A stretch of DNA of 64,000 nt from Thermoactinomyces vulgaris (GTDB lineage: Bacteria; Bacillota; Bacilli; Thermoactinomycetales; Thermoactinomycetaceae), in contig NZ_REFP01000008.1 in assembly GCF_003688725.1 (NCBI RefSeq), positions 248,001 to 312,000 on the forward strand, read 5' to 3'. The translations under genes and the position numbers were made by a program. The notes beneath the pieces are model-generated. The model worked only from the letters and a program-made list of their open reading frames with translations. It made no database searches and was not told the origin of the DNA. This document shows, one piece after another, positions 9,242 to 18,162 of the stretch. How positions within the stretch are numbered: position 1 is the stretch's first letter; the number at the start of each line of letters is the position of its first letter.

Positions 9242-10391
9242 ATGAGATTGGAAACCAGGTTGGCGCAGATCGGCAATAAAAAAGAAAGGACCACCGGCGC
9301 TGTCAGTTTTCCGGTCTATTTTTCAACCGCCTATGAGCATATCTCCGGAAAAAGTACAGGCTATGATTATTCGAGAACCGCCAATCCCACCCGTGAGGTG
9401 GTGGAAGCCAGCATCGCCGAATTGGAAGAAGGAGATGAAGGATATGCCTGTAGTTCCGGCATGGCTGCGATTCACACCGTGATGGGATTGTTTGAAAAAG
9501 GCGACCATTTCATAGTGTCGCTGGATTTATACGGCGGAACGTACCGGTTGTTTGAACAAGTTTTGTCACAATACGGGTTGACGTTTTCTTATGTGGATTT
9601 ACGCAATCCGGAAGAAATCGCGGAAGCGCTCCAGCCGAACACCAAAGGCCTTTTTATCGAATCCCCCACCAATCCGCTCATGCAGGTGGTCGATATCCGG
9701 TCGTTGTGCCGATGGGCCCGGCAAAAAAATTTGTGTGTCATTGTGGACAATACGTTTATGACTCCCTTTTTCCAAAAGCCGCTGACGTTAGGAGCCGACA
9801 TTGTGATTCACAGTGCCACGAAATACTTGGGCGGGCATAATGATGTGCTGGCCGGATTGATTGTGGCCAAAGGAGAAGAATGGACCGAACGCCTGCGGTT
9901 TGTCCACAATTCCATCGGGGCGGTGTTGGGCCCTTTGGATGCCTGGTTGTTGATGCGGGGAATGAAAACAATTGGCGCTCCGGATGCAAAAACACCAGGA
10001 AAATGCACACAAGCTGGCCAAATTTTTGGCCGCACATCCCCAAGTGGAACAGGTTTTTCATCCGGCCTTCGATCCGGCCGGGCGAAAAATCCTGGATGAA
10101 CAGGCGGAGGGATACGGAGGCATGATTTCATTCCATGTGAAAGATCCGGATCAAATCCCCTTTATCCTTAATCATTTGAAGATTATTACTTTTGCGGAGA
10201 GTTTGGGCGGAGTGGAAAGCCTGATGACTTATCCGGTCACCCAAACGCATGCCGATATTCCCGAAGAGGTGCGGAAAAAGGCAGGCGTGACCGACCGGTT
10301 GCTTCGTTTGTCGGTGGGGATCGAACATGCTGACGATTTGATGGATGATTTGGTTCAAGCTTTCCGACAAGCCGCTTCAAAGACGAAATAA
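9242..10391 (+). pseudogene. metI: metI (cystathionine gamma-synthase / O-acetylhomoserine thiolyase), frameshifted
   Basis: This PLP-dependent enzyme of the Cys/Met family joins O-acyl-homoserine with cysteine or sulfide. ATG 9242 follows GGGAGGGG. The N-terminal part carries SSGMAA, the PLP-lysine motif HSATKYLGGHND near residue 195 and LLMRGMKT near 240. One extra A near 9970-9971 (aaaacaattgg where aaaacattgg would keep the frame) shifts reading. The rest of the protein, from LALRMQKHQENA to the C-terminal LLRLSVGIEHADDLMDDL, continues in the +1 frame to 10391. The original read as one would be about 382 residues. It is a real frameshift mutation or a base-call error. The leader riboswitch is intact. 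Confidence 0.88.
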
Positions 10392-10404
10392 AGAGAGGAG
10401 ATAG

Positions 10405-11568
10405 ATGATGAACTTTGAAACGCAACTGCTTCATAACGGAAATGAAGTCGATCCTGTAACCGGGGCAGTGGGGATTCCTCTTTATCAGTCATCCACCTTT
10501 CATCAAAATGTGGACCGGCCCGGGGAATTTGATTACACCCGTTCGGGAAATCCCACAAGAAAAGCGCTGGAGGACACCATTGCCAACTTGGAAGGCGGTG
10601 AACGGGGATTTGCCTTTTCCTCCGGGATGGCTGCCATCTCCACGGTGCTGTTGCTCTTCTCGCGCGGGGATCATCTGATTGTTTCCCGGGATGTTTACGG
10701 GGGAACGTTTCGTGTCCTGACACAAGTTTTCCGGCGGCTGGGCATTGAAACGACGTTTGTCGATACCACCCGGACCGGGGAAGTCGAACAAGCCATCCGG
10801 CCCCAAACCAAAGCGATCTATGTGGAAACCCCGTCCAATCCCCTGCTTAAGGTGAGCGATTTAAAAGAAATTATCTGGTTGGCAAAAAAACACCGATGTT
10901 TGACCATTGTGGACAACACCTTTTTAACGCCTTATTACCAACAGCCGCTGAAGTTGGGAGCCGATATCGTCATTCACAGTGCGACGAAATTTATCAGCGG
11001 ACACAGTGATGTGCTGGCCGGGTTGGTGGTGGCCAAAGACAAAGAGATGGCGGAACGGCTGGAACTGTTGCAAAATGCGTTTGGTGCCGTATTGGGCGTC
11101 CATGATTCCTGGTTGGTGTTAAGGGGTCTGAAGACATTGAAAGTGCGGTTGGAACAATCCACGCAAAGCGCGGAAAAAATCGCGTTGTGGCTGAATCAGC
11201 ATCCATTGGTGGAAAAAGTTTATTATCCCGGCCTCCCGTCAAATGAATGGCATGATTTGCAATGCCGGCAGGCGACTGGGCACGGAGCGGTTCTCTCTTT
11301 TGATGTGGGCAGCAAAGAAAAAGCCCGGCAAGTGTTGAAACGGGTCCAACTGCCGGTCGTTGCCGTCAGCCTCGGAGCGGTTGAAAGCATCTTGTCCTAT
11401 CCCGCGGTGATGTCGCATGCTTCCATGCCGCCGGAAGCAAGGCAAAAGCGCGGCATCACCGACGGTTTGTTGCGGCTTTCGGTCGGATTGGAAAATGCGG
11501 AGGACCTGATTGGCGATTTGGCCGCTGCCCTTCAAGAAGAAACGGTTGTTTCTTTTTCTGGAAAATAA
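10405..11568 (+). CDS. metC: MetC, cystathionine beta-lyase type PLP enzyme
   Basis: This intact 387-residue Cys/Met-metabolism PLP enzyme begins 14 bases after metI, so both fall under the SAM riboswitch. It has SSGMAA near residue 75, PSNPLLKV near 145 and the Schiff-base Lys in HSATKFISGHSDV near 195. The C-terminal GLENAEDLIGDL is family-typical. By gene order (metI-metC as in B. subtilis) it is called cystathionine beta-lyase (cystathionine to homocysteine, pyruvate and ammonia), though gamma-synthase and beta-lyase are hard to separate by sequence alone. AGAGAGGAG precedes ATG 10405/10408. Confidence 0.85.
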   Translation: MMNFETQLLHNGNEVDPVTGAVGIPLYQSSTFHQNVDRPGEFDYTRSGNPTRKALEDTIANLEGGERGFAFSSGMAAISTVLLLFSRGDHLIVSRDVYGGTFRVLTQVFRRLGIETTFVDTTRTGEVEQAIRPQTKAIYVETPSNPLLKVSDLKEIIWLAKKHRCLTIVDNTFLTPYYQQPLKLGADIVIHSATKFISGHSDVLAGLVVAKDKEMAERLELLQNAFGAVLGVHDSWLVLRGLKTLKVRLEQSTQSAEKIALWLNQHPLVEKVYYPGLPSNEWHDLQCRQATGHGAVLSFDVGSKEKARQVLKRVQLPVVAVSLGAVESILSYPAVMSHASMPPEARQKRGITDGLLRLSVGLENAEDLIGDLAAALQEETVVSFSGK

Positions 11569-11597
11569 TACGTCTTTTTCGGGAGACGTTTTTCTTT
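11569..11597 (+). terminator. candidate terminator after metC
   Basis: The 6-bp stem ACGTCT/AGACGT (11570-11575 and 11584-11589) is followed by TTTTTCTTT. The stem is short but well placed, at the end of the metI-metC unit. Confidence 0.5.
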
Positions 11598-11656
11598 CAG
11601 CCGTCATCATGTAAAATGAGAAAGGAAAATTGATGTTAGAAGGGGTACGTAAAACG

Positions 11657-12214
11657 ATGGCGATCAAATCAGACAAATGGATTCGGAAAATGGCAGAGCA
11701 ATACAAAATGATTGAACCATTTATTGACCGGAATGTCGGGAAAGGAGAAGCGGTCAGTTACGGATTGAGCAGTTACGGATATGACCTCCGGGTCGCTGAT
11801 GAGTATAAGATCTTTCACAATGCCTTAAACCCGGTGATTGATCCCAAAGCAATCGATTCGGATTCTTTTCTGGATTATAAAGGGGATGTGTGCATTATTC
11901 CGCCCAATTCATTTGCTTTGGCCCGGTCCGTGGAATATTTCCGCATTCCGGAGAACGTGCTGGCGATTTGTGTGGGTAAATCGACCTATGCCCGTTGCGG
12001 GATCATCACCAATGTGACCCCGCTTGAACCGGGATGGGAAGGATATGTGACCTTGGAGATTTCCAACACCACGCCTCTGCCGGCCAAAATTTACTCCAAT
12101 GAAGGGCTTTGCCAGATTCTTTTCTTGGAAAGTGATGAGGACTGCGAAGTTTCCTACCGGACGAAAAAAGGAAAATATCAGTTCCAATCCGGTATTACAT
12201 TGCCGAAAGTATAG
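11657..12214 (+). CDS. dcd: dCTP deaminase
   Basis: This 185-residue trimeric dUTPase-fold enzyme deaminates dCTP to dUTP on the way to dTMP. The conserved core is visible: [13 protein letters not shown] near residue 33, GKSTYARCG near 108 with the catalytic-type Arg, and [17 protein letters not shown] near 123 with the active-site Glu. A bifunctional dCTP deaminase/dUTPase cannot be excluded from sequence. ATG 11657 follows GAAGGGG. It sits between comEA and comEC, where B. subtilis has comEB, a dCMP deaminase. Confidence 0.88.
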   Translation: MAIKSDKWIRKMAEQYKMIEPFIDRNVGKGEAVSYGLSSYGYDLRVADEYKIFHNALNPVIDPKAIDSDSFLDYKGDVCIIPPNSFALARSVEYFRIPENVLAICVGKSTYARCGIITNVTPLEPGWEGYVTLEISNTTPLPAKIYSNEGLCQILFLESDEDCEVSYRTKKGKYQFQSGITLPKV

Positions 12215-12225
12215 CCATGCATAGA

Positions 12226-12253
12226 AAACGTGCGGGAAATCCGCGCGTTTTTT
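12226..12253 (+). terminator. terminator after dcd
   Basis: The stem AACGTGCGG/CCGCGCGTT, with one mismatch or wobble, is followed by TTTTTT. Confidence 0.65.
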
Positions 12254-12277
12254 GCTGAAGGAGGCTGAAGGTTCAAC

Positions 12278-12577
12278 ATGAGCCGGAGAACTTACATCAT
12301 GGTAGATCATGTTCATTGCCACGACGACATGCCCGTGAGAATCTGTTCCGAACTGGACGAAAACCGGTACGAACTGCGAAAAGTGGAAGTGTTCCGGGAC
12401 GGAAGCATTGGATATGCTTATGATGATATCGAGGCAGGTCCGACCGGATTGGGAAAGTTGCCGGTTCCGCCGCTGGAGGAGATCGCGCAAGACCCGTATG
12501 AAATCTTTTTTCCGAAGGAAATCACCCAAGAAGAGTTTGAACAAATTTGGAAGGAGATAGTGGAGGGCGCACGGTGA
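12278..12577 (+). CDS. small DUF6881-like protein
   Basis: This 99-residue acidic soluble protein has no membrane segment or cofactor motif. Its RYELRKVEVFRDGSIGYA segment near residue 30 and PPLEEIAQDP near residue 65 resemble small proteins of the DUF6881 type, whose function is not known. Some members sit in polymorphic-toxin immunity contexts, but no toxin is seen here. AAGGAGG lies about 13 bases upstream. The family match is from memory and moderate in strength. Confidence 0.65.
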   Translation: MSRRTYIMVDHVHCHDDMPVRICSELDENRYELRKVEVFRDGSIGYAYDDIEAGPTGLGKLPVPPLEEIAQDPYEIFFPKEITQEEFEQIWKEIVEGAR

Positions 12578-12670
12578 ATCCGTGCGTTTTTTGGAGTGAA
12601 GATAGGCGGCCAAAAGGAAATCGTCGGAAAATGTCGAAAGGAATGGAAACGGAAGAAAGGAAGATGGGCA

Positions 12671-15094
12671 TTGCAGCGTCCTTTTGTGGTTGCAGGAATT
12701 GCCTGGGGAGCCGGGATTTTGTTGGCGGACCGGATGGGGAACCATGCGGCTTTGTTCCTCGGACTGGCCGTTTCTTTCTTGCTTTCGGGCGTCTGCTATG
12801 ATTACCTCTTTCGCAAGGGGCGGCCGGTTTGGATTTTTTTGTCGGCGCTGTTTTTGGCCGCTGCGCATTTTTCCTGGGTGGACGGGCAGAATCGGAGCCA
12901 AATCCCGTCAACGGTGGAAGGGGAAGAAATGACCGTCGCCGGAACCATCATTTCTTCGCCCGTCGTGGACGGGGATGTGCTCCGCTTTGACCTGAAACTG
13001 GACCGCTTGCAACAAAAGGATCGTGTGATCAACGGAAACCGGGAAAAAATCCGGGTTTTCCTTTCACTCCAATCAAAAGAAGAAGCGGAAAAGGCTGGAC
13101 AATTGCGTCGTTATTCCCGGATTCGGCTTCCGGTCCGGATGGAAAAACCATCTCAACGTTCCAACCCGGGGGGAATGGACTACCGGGCTTATTTATTTCG
13201 GCAAAAAATTCATTGGACGGGAAAAGGAAAGGGTTTGCATTCTTTGGTGATGTTAAAAGAAGCCCCGCCACATCCGGTGGGATGGGTGGATGCATGGCGG
13301 AAGAAGTTGGCCGGACAATTGGAAAAACTGTATGACGAGCCGGTGTCCGGTTATTTGCGCGGCTTGCTGCTGGGGGAGCGCTTGGAAGTGGATCCGGACT
13401 GGGAACGGCAATACACCCGGTTGGGCTTGGTTCATTTGTTGTCGATTTCCGGATTGCATGTTACGGTTCTGACCGGGATCGTATATTATATTTTAAAATG
13501 GATCGGCCTGACCAGAGAAAAGGCGGCATGGGTTGTCCTCGGATTGCTGCCGGTCTATGCGGTTCTCACCGGTCTCGGAGCCCCGGTGGCCCGTGCGGCG
13601 GTCATGGCGGGGTTGACGATGGTTGCCTTGATTTTCCGCAAGCCGGGGGACAGTTTGTCCTTTTGGGGGATTGCTCTTTTGCTTCTGTTGGTGTGGGATC
13701 CCTATCAATTGTTTGAAGCCGGATTTCAGCTCAGTTTTTTGTTGACGGCCGGATTGATTGTCTGGACGGAACCGGTGTCCGGACAGCTCACATGGCTCCC
13801 CTCACCGCTTCGTTATCCGGTCGCAGGGAATCTGGTCGCGGAATGGCTGTCTTTTCCATTGGTGATTGATCACTTTCATGAATACTCTTTCATGTCTTTG
13901 CCCGCTAATCTGCTGTTTGCTCCCATCGTCAGTTTTGTCGTGCTTCCGGTCTCTTTGCTCCTTTTGGGGTTGAGCTGGATCTGGGAGTCCGGGAGCATGG
14001 GGGCGGCCAATGTGATGGAAACGGGGATCCGGATGATGCAGGGAGGGATGGAGTGGCTGAGTACATGGAAGGCATTTTGTCCGGCTTTTCCATCTCCTCC
14101 AGAGTGGTGGATCCTCCTTTACTATCTCTCTTCGGCGATGGCGCTTTGGTCATGGCTTCGGCGCGGAAAACCGGTTTTTCTTGCGGCAAGCGTGGCGGCA
14201 CTCAGCCTGCTGTTGTGGGCGGAGCCGGGAAAAGAAGACGTTTTGGCACGCCTTGCTTTTCTGGATGTGGGCCAAGGGGATGCCACGGTCATTGAGACGG
14301 CAAACGGTCAAACCGTTTTGGTGGATGGAGGCGGCCATGTACGTTACGATAATCATGAAGCATGGCGAAGGCGAAAGCATCCGTTTCGGGTTGGCGAGGA
14401 TGTGATTGTGCCTTACTTAAAATCACAAGGAATCCAAAAAATCGATTGGTTGATCCTGACACACGGCGACCAGGATCATATCAATGGATTATTGGATGTG
14501 ATCCGGCGGTTTCCGGTGCAAAAAGTGGTGCGTAATGCCCGTTTGCCTGCAAATGAGGAGGAACGGCAACTCATGACGGAGCTCCACAGACAAAAAGTTC
14601 CGGTCTATGTGTCCCCTGTGGGCCGCACGTTGGAAATTGAAAGGGGAACGGGGTTTGCGTTTTTGCACCCGGATCCGGTCCGGCATGGAGGCAAAGGGGA
14701 AGCAACCAACGAAGATTCGGTGGTCTGTTTGTTTTCCGTTCACGGCATCAACGTTTTGTTTCCCGGAGACATCGGCACGGAGACAGAAAAAAGGTTGCTT
14801 CAACGCTGGCGTTGGCCGGCAGTGGATATTTTAAAAGTCGCCCATCACGGCAGTGGCTCTTCCACCCATGAAACCTGGCTGGACGTGCTCAAGCCCAAGC
14901 ATGCGGTGATTTCGGCCGGACGTTACAACACCTATGGACATCCTGCCCCGGAAGTGATTTCGCGGTTGGAGAAAAGAGGCATTTCCATTTGGCGGACCGA
15001 TCAACAAGGAGCTGTGATCTTTGAGATCGGGAAGAAGGGAATGACCGTCAGTTCCGTCAGGGATGCAACCCGGAAGATGTTCCATTTAAAATGA
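12671..15094 (+). CDS. comEC: ComEC, competence DNA-transport channel
   Basis: This roughly 807-residue polytopic membrane protein moves single-stranded DNA across the membrane during transformation. It has an N-terminal DUF4131-like soluble domain, a central Competence domain with many helices (GLVHLLSISGLHVT near residue 255), and a C-terminal metallo-beta-lactamase domain with LTHGDQDH and VAHHGSGSST metal ligands. TTG 12671 is favoured by AGAAAGGAAG upstream. An in-frame GTG at 12596 would add a very basic 25-residue tail, but its ribosome site abuts the codon. The start remains uncertain. Confidence 0.9.
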   Translation: MQRPFVVAGIAWGAGILLADRMGNHAALFLGLAVSFLLSGVCYDYLFRKGRPVWIFLSALFLAAAHFSWVDGQNRSQIPSTVEGEEMTVAGTIISSPVVDGDVLRFDLKLDRLQQKDRVINGNREKIRVFLSLQSKEEAEKAGQLRRYSRIRLPVRMEKPSQRSNPGGMDYRAYLFRQKIHWTGKGKGLHSLVMLKEAPPHPVGWVDAWRKKLAGQLEKLYDEPVSGYLRGLLLGERLEVDPDWERQYTRLGLVHLLSISGLHVTVLTGIVYYILKWIGLTREKAAWVVLGLLPVYAVLTGLGAPVARAAVMAGLTMVALIFRKPGDSLSFWGIALLLLLVWDPYQLFEAGFQLSFLLTAGLIVWTEPVSGQLTWLPSPLRYPVAGNLVAEWLSFPLVIDHFHEYSFMSLPANLLFAPIVSFVVLPVSLLLLGLSWIWESGSMGAANVMETGIRMMQGGMEWLSTWKAFCPAFPSPPEWWILLYYLSSAMALWSWLRRGKPVFLAASVAALSLLLWAEPGKEDVLARLAFLDVGQGDATVIETANGQTVLVDGGGHVRYDNHEAWRRRKHPFRVGEDVIVPYLKSQGIQKIDWLILTHGDQDHINGLLDVIRRFPVQKVVRNARLPANEEERQLMTELHRQKVPVYVSPVGRTLEIERGTGFAFLHPDPVRHGGKGEATNEDSVVCLFSVHGINVLFPGDIGTETEKRLLQRWRWPAVDILKVAHHGSGSSTHETWLDVLKPKHAVISAGRYNTYGHPAPEVISRLEKRGISIWRTDQQGAVIFEIGKKGMTVSSVRDATRKMFHLK

Positions 15095-15140
15095 ATCCGT
15101 TTTTTCTTTATACTACTTTTGTATACATAAATCTCCTGTT

Positions 15141-15167
15141 TGCAACTAACATGTGGGAAAATAGGTC
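15141..15167 (+). promoter_or_regulatory. possible ECF-type autoregulated promoter
   Basis: TGCAAC (15141-15146) and GGTC (15164-15167), 17 bases apart, resemble the AAC...CGTC pattern of extracytoplasmic-function sigma promoters. The pair lies 24 bases before the ECF sigma gene. The match is imperfect and the call rests on expected autoregulation. Confidence 0.3.
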
Positions 15168-15190
15168 AATAAATATGGGGGGTTATTTTT

Positions 15191-15748
15191 TTGCTTGACT
15201 CGGAATTGATTCAGCGGGCACAGGCAGGGGAGCGAAAAGCACTGGTTGAGATTTTGCGACAGTTGGAAACGCCGCTCTATCGCACTGCTTACTACATCAT
15301 GGGGAATGAACAGGATGCGCTGGATGCAACCCAGGAAGCATTGCTGAAAGTGTATCGGTATTTGCCTTCGTATAAAGGGGATGCCATGATTTACACGTGG
15401 GCGCAACGCATTGTCACTAATGTGTGTATGGATATGTTTCGCAAACGGAAGAAGGTGGTGTTCATGGAGGAGGATTTTGTTCAGGAAGATTACCATGCAG
15501 GCAAAGAGATAGAAAAGGGCGCCATCATCTCCGATTTAAAGCAAGCGATCCGGCGTCTTCCGATGCCCCAGCAAACAGCGATTATTCTACGGTATGTCCA
15601 GGACTATAATTACAAGGAAATTTCAGAAGCCATGAATTTGCCGTTAAATACGGTGAAATCTCATTTGTTCCGGGGACGGAAACAATTGCAAAAGTGGTTG
15701 TCCGAATATCAGGAAGGAGGGGATTACCTGTGGCGGATGAAAAAATAA
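15191..15748 (+). CDS. ECF-family RNA polymerase sigma factor
   Basis: This 185-residue sigma-70 family protein has region 2 (DALDATQEALLKVYRYL, YTWAQRIVTNVCMD) and region 4 (LPMPQQTAIILRYVQDYNYKEIS with helix-turn-helix LPLNTVKSHLFRGR) but no regions 1 or 3, the ECF layout. The TTG start at 15191 follows GGGGGG. The next gene overlaps it and encodes a membrane protein of anti-sigma shape, so activity is probably controlled by membrane sequestration. It resembles the SigW/YlaC-like groups, but I cannot assign an exact orthologue. Confidence 0.9.
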   Translation: MLDSELIQRAQAGERKALVEILRQLETPLYRTAYYIMGNEQDALDATQEALLKVYRYLPSYKGDAMIYTWAQRIVTNVCMDMFRKRKKVVFMEEDFVQEDYHAGKEIEKGAIISDLKQAIRRLPMPQQTAIILRYVQDYNYKEISEAMNLPLNTVKSHLFRGRKQLQKWLSEYQEGGDYLWRMKK

Positions 15749-16419
15749 ACGAATGGGTGCAACGTGATCTGGATGATGATTTGTCAGAAGCGGAAAAAAA
15801 GATGCTAAACAAACATCTGGCAGAATCAGTGAAAGATCGCGAGAACGCTGAGAAGCTGATGGAGGTTTCGCGTCAGCTGTCCCTTCTTCCCAAAGTGGAT
15901 CCACCCCGCGATATTGTGGGCGATGTCTTGGCTCAAATCGATCAAGAGGAGGCTTCCCGTCTGAAGAGAGAAGCTTCCGTCCGGCGCCGGTTTGGATGGC
16001 CGCTGGCGGCAAAGGCATTGGCGGCAGTGGTGGTGATCGGTTTCATTGGCTTTTATGCGTGGATGAATTTTCAACCGGCGGAGAAAGAAAACGGAACCTT
16101 CATGGGAGATTCCACCCCGAAGGAAGAAGTGAATGTCCTGATGGAGAAAACGGATGGTCCGGCACCGGACGGGGAATCCGGTGCACAAGTTTGGTCGCCG
16201 GATGAAACCTATCAGGCGGAATGGAGACAAGGAACGCTGGTTGTCACCAAAGCGGACGGGACCATTCAATTTGAGCGTTCTTTTGCGGGAACGGGTGCGC
16301 GTTTGCAAAAAATCGAGTGGTTGACCGATCAAACCCTGAAAATGACCATTCAGGAAGACCAAAAAGCTCCTCAATCGATCACCATTGATGTGGAGAAAAA
16401 GGAAGAAGTTCATCATTAG
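15730..16419 (+). CDS. putative membrane anti-sigma factor
   Basis: This 229-residue protein is read from GTG 15730, chosen because AAGGAGGGG sits 8 bases upstream. The start lies inside the sigma gene (19-base overlap). The N-terminal 90 residues are charged and helical and begin like anti-sigma domains (INEWVQRDLDDDLS...KHLAES). One transmembrane helix lies near residues 93-112, followed by an external domain with WSPDETYQAEW and a beta-rich end. The zinc-binding HxxxCxxC motif of many such proteins is absent, and there are no cysteines at all. Confidence 0.75.
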   Translation: MADEKINEWVQRDLDDDLSEAEKKMLNKHLAESVKDRENAEKLMEVSRQLSLLPKVDPPRDIVGDVLAQIDQEEASRLKREASVRRRFGWPLAAKALAAVVVIGFIGFYAWMNFQPAEKENGTFMGDSTPKEEVNVLMEKTDGPAPDGESGAQVWSPDETYQAEWRQGTLVVTKADGTIQFERSFAGTGARLQKIEWLTDQTLKMTIQEDQKAPQSITIDVEKKEEVHH

Positions 16420-16436
16420 GGCAAGAGGTGGAACAA

Positions 16437-17462
16437 GTGGATCATTCCCGTTTGGAAGAATTGAAAAGAAAAGGGCCGCATCCGGTATATTTGCTTTACG
16501 GAACCGAGTCTTTTTTGATCGAGGAAACGGTTCGGTGGATGAAAACCAATTGGATGCCTGCCGATGATCCGTTTGGCAACATGATCGCTTTTGATCTGGA
16601 GGAAACGCCGGTTCAAATGGTGGTCCAAGAGGCGGAAACACTCCCTTTTTTTGGTGACCGGCGGTTTATTGTCGGGCATCATGCCCATTTCCTCACAAGC
16701 GAAAAAAAGGCTGCGGGGATTCAGCATGATGCGGATGCCTTGCTGAAGTACCTGGAAGATCCTCTTCCATCCAGCATTCTTGTGCTGACGGTTTATTCCG
16801 AGCAACTGGACAAGCGAAAAAAAGTGGTAAAGGCCTTGCAGAAAAAAGCCTTTACCCTTTCGTTTCCCCCTCTGAAAGGGAAGGAATTGACGGATTGGGT
16901 AAAAGGGCGGTTTGCAGCACATCAAGTTGCCATCGATCCTTCCGCATTGAAAGAGTTGGTTCTTTTGGTCGGAGAGAACTTGCAATTGTTGAATCAAGAA
17001 TGTATGAAGCTGGTCACTTACGCGGGAAGGGGAGGAACGGTGACGCGGCAAACGGTGTCAGAGCTTGTCCCGCGGACACTGGAGCATAATATATTTAAAC
17101 TGACGGAAAAGATGGCCGAGCGGAAAATTGATCAGGCGCTCATGGTTTGGCAGGATTTGTTGTTTCAAAAAGAAGAGCCGATCCGGATTCTTGCCTTGAT
17201 GATCCGGCAAATCCGGTTGATGTTGCAAGTCAAAGCCCTGGCAAAGAAAGGGATGCCCGAAAAAGAGATGGCGGGTTTCTTGAAAGTCCACCCTTATCCG
17301 GTGAAACTGGCCTTGAAAAACGGTGCCAAATTTACAGAGGACCAACTGCGGCAATTTTTGATTTCCGCCATCGCCACCGACCAAGATATCAAATCCGGAA
17401 AAGCGGATAAGGAACTGGCGGTTGAACGGTTACTGTTCGCCATTCATCATTCCTTTGCTTGA
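16437..17462 (+). CDS. holA: DNA polymerase III delta subunit
   Basis: This clamp-loader subunit of about 341 residues opens the beta sliding clamp. The N-terminal HPVYLLYGTESFLIEE is the HolA/YqeN signature, followed by an AAA+-like fold without a functional Walker A and a C-terminal helical collar (LLFQKEEPIRILALMIRQIRLM). GTG 16437 has GAGGTGG 5 bases upstream. A GTG at 16428 is also in frame. The gene follows comEC and precedes rpsT in Bacillus, and here the sigma pair is inserted before it. Confidence 0.93.
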   Translation: MDHSRLEELKRKGPHPVYLLYGTESFLIEETVRWMKTNWMPADDPFGNMIAFDLEETPVQMVVQEAETLPFFGDRRFIVGHHAHFLTSEKKAAGIQHDADALLKYLEDPLPSSILVLTVYSEQLDKRKKVVKALQKKAFTLSFPPLKGKELTDWVKGRFAAHQVAIDPSALKELVLLVGENLQLLNQECMKLVTYAGRGGTVTRQTVSELVPRTLEHNIFKLTEKMAERKIDQALMVWQDLLFQKEEPIRILALMIRQIRLMLQVKALAKKGMPEKEMAGFLKVHPYPVKLALKNGAKFTEDQLRQFLISAIATDQDIKSGKADKELAVERLLFAIHHSFA

Positions 17463-17549
17463 AGAAGATGTGCCGATCCTGTTTCCTTCATCAACACAGC
17501 AATGCTAAGATACTAAAGAGAAGGGAAGCTGTGGAAGGAGTTGATCAAA

Positions 17550-18119
17550 ATGGATCCGGCAAAACGGAATGAACTGCGTAAAAAGCAGCGGATTTATACC
17601 AATGTGCTCATTCTCGTCTATCTGGGGATTCTTGCTTTGCTGTCTCTGGCACAACTGTCATCGCTTGTGATCTACACGCTTTTGGGCATTTTGTGTTTTC
17701 TTGTTGCACTCAGCAGCTTTTGGCTGAAAACCTTTCACCCGACCTTGCTGCTTTTTCCGGGGATGAAAGAATTGATCCGGTACGAGAAAGAAAAGCTGGG
17801 TGAAACTTGGAAGAAATATCATCTGTCATCGGTGATTTTGGCCGTTGTGTTGGGGATCTTTTTCTTGGGGCAGGCTCGGTTTCGCCAGGATTTGTACTTT
17901 TTGGAAGGGATCCCGGTTTGGTATATCGCGGTTTTCATCGTGGGAGTGTTTCTGATCGGGAATTTGAGTTTGATTGCCCATGCCCGCCGCTTTGACCGGT
18001 TGTCGGCGGAACAAATCCGTGTACATGCGTCAGAGCGGAGTTTGTTTACCGTTATTTTTGCTTGTGTTGTATTAGGCATGACGTTGTTGGGATCCGTTTT
18101 TATCCTGCTCATTTCTTGA
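17550..18119 (+). CDS. multi-pass membrane protein, function unknown
   Basis: This 189-residue protein is read from ATG 17550, 9 bases after GGAAGGAG. A TTG at 17541 directly abuts the site and is less likely. Five hydrophobic helices are visible, near residues 18-37, 40-62, 92-112, 124-146 and 162-188. A charged loop (ELIRYEKEKLGETWKKYH) lies between the second and third. No transporter or enzyme motif is recognised. It ends before a strong terminator shared with the convergent oxidoreductase gene. Confidence 0.75.
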   Translation: MDPAKRNELRKKQRIYTNVLILVYLGILALLSLAQLSSLVIYTLLGILCFLVALSSFWLKTFHPTLLLFPGMKELIRYEKEKLGETWKKYHLSSVILAVVLGIFFLGQARFRQDLYFLEGIPVWYIAVFIVGVFLIGNLSLIAHARRFDRLSAEQIRVHASERSLFTVIFACVVLGMTLLGSVFILLIS

Positions 18120-18127
18120 ACCGGGTG

Positions 18128-18160
18128 AAAAAGGCCGGCGATGAAGGCGCCGGCCTTTTT
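18128..18160. terminator. bidirectional terminator between convergent genes
   Basis: The GC-rich stem AAAAAGGCCGGCG/GCGCCGGCCTTTTT is flanked by A and T tracts, so it can terminate both the membrane-protein gene and the convergent oxidoreductase gene. Confidence 0.88.
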
Positions 18161-18162
18161 GT

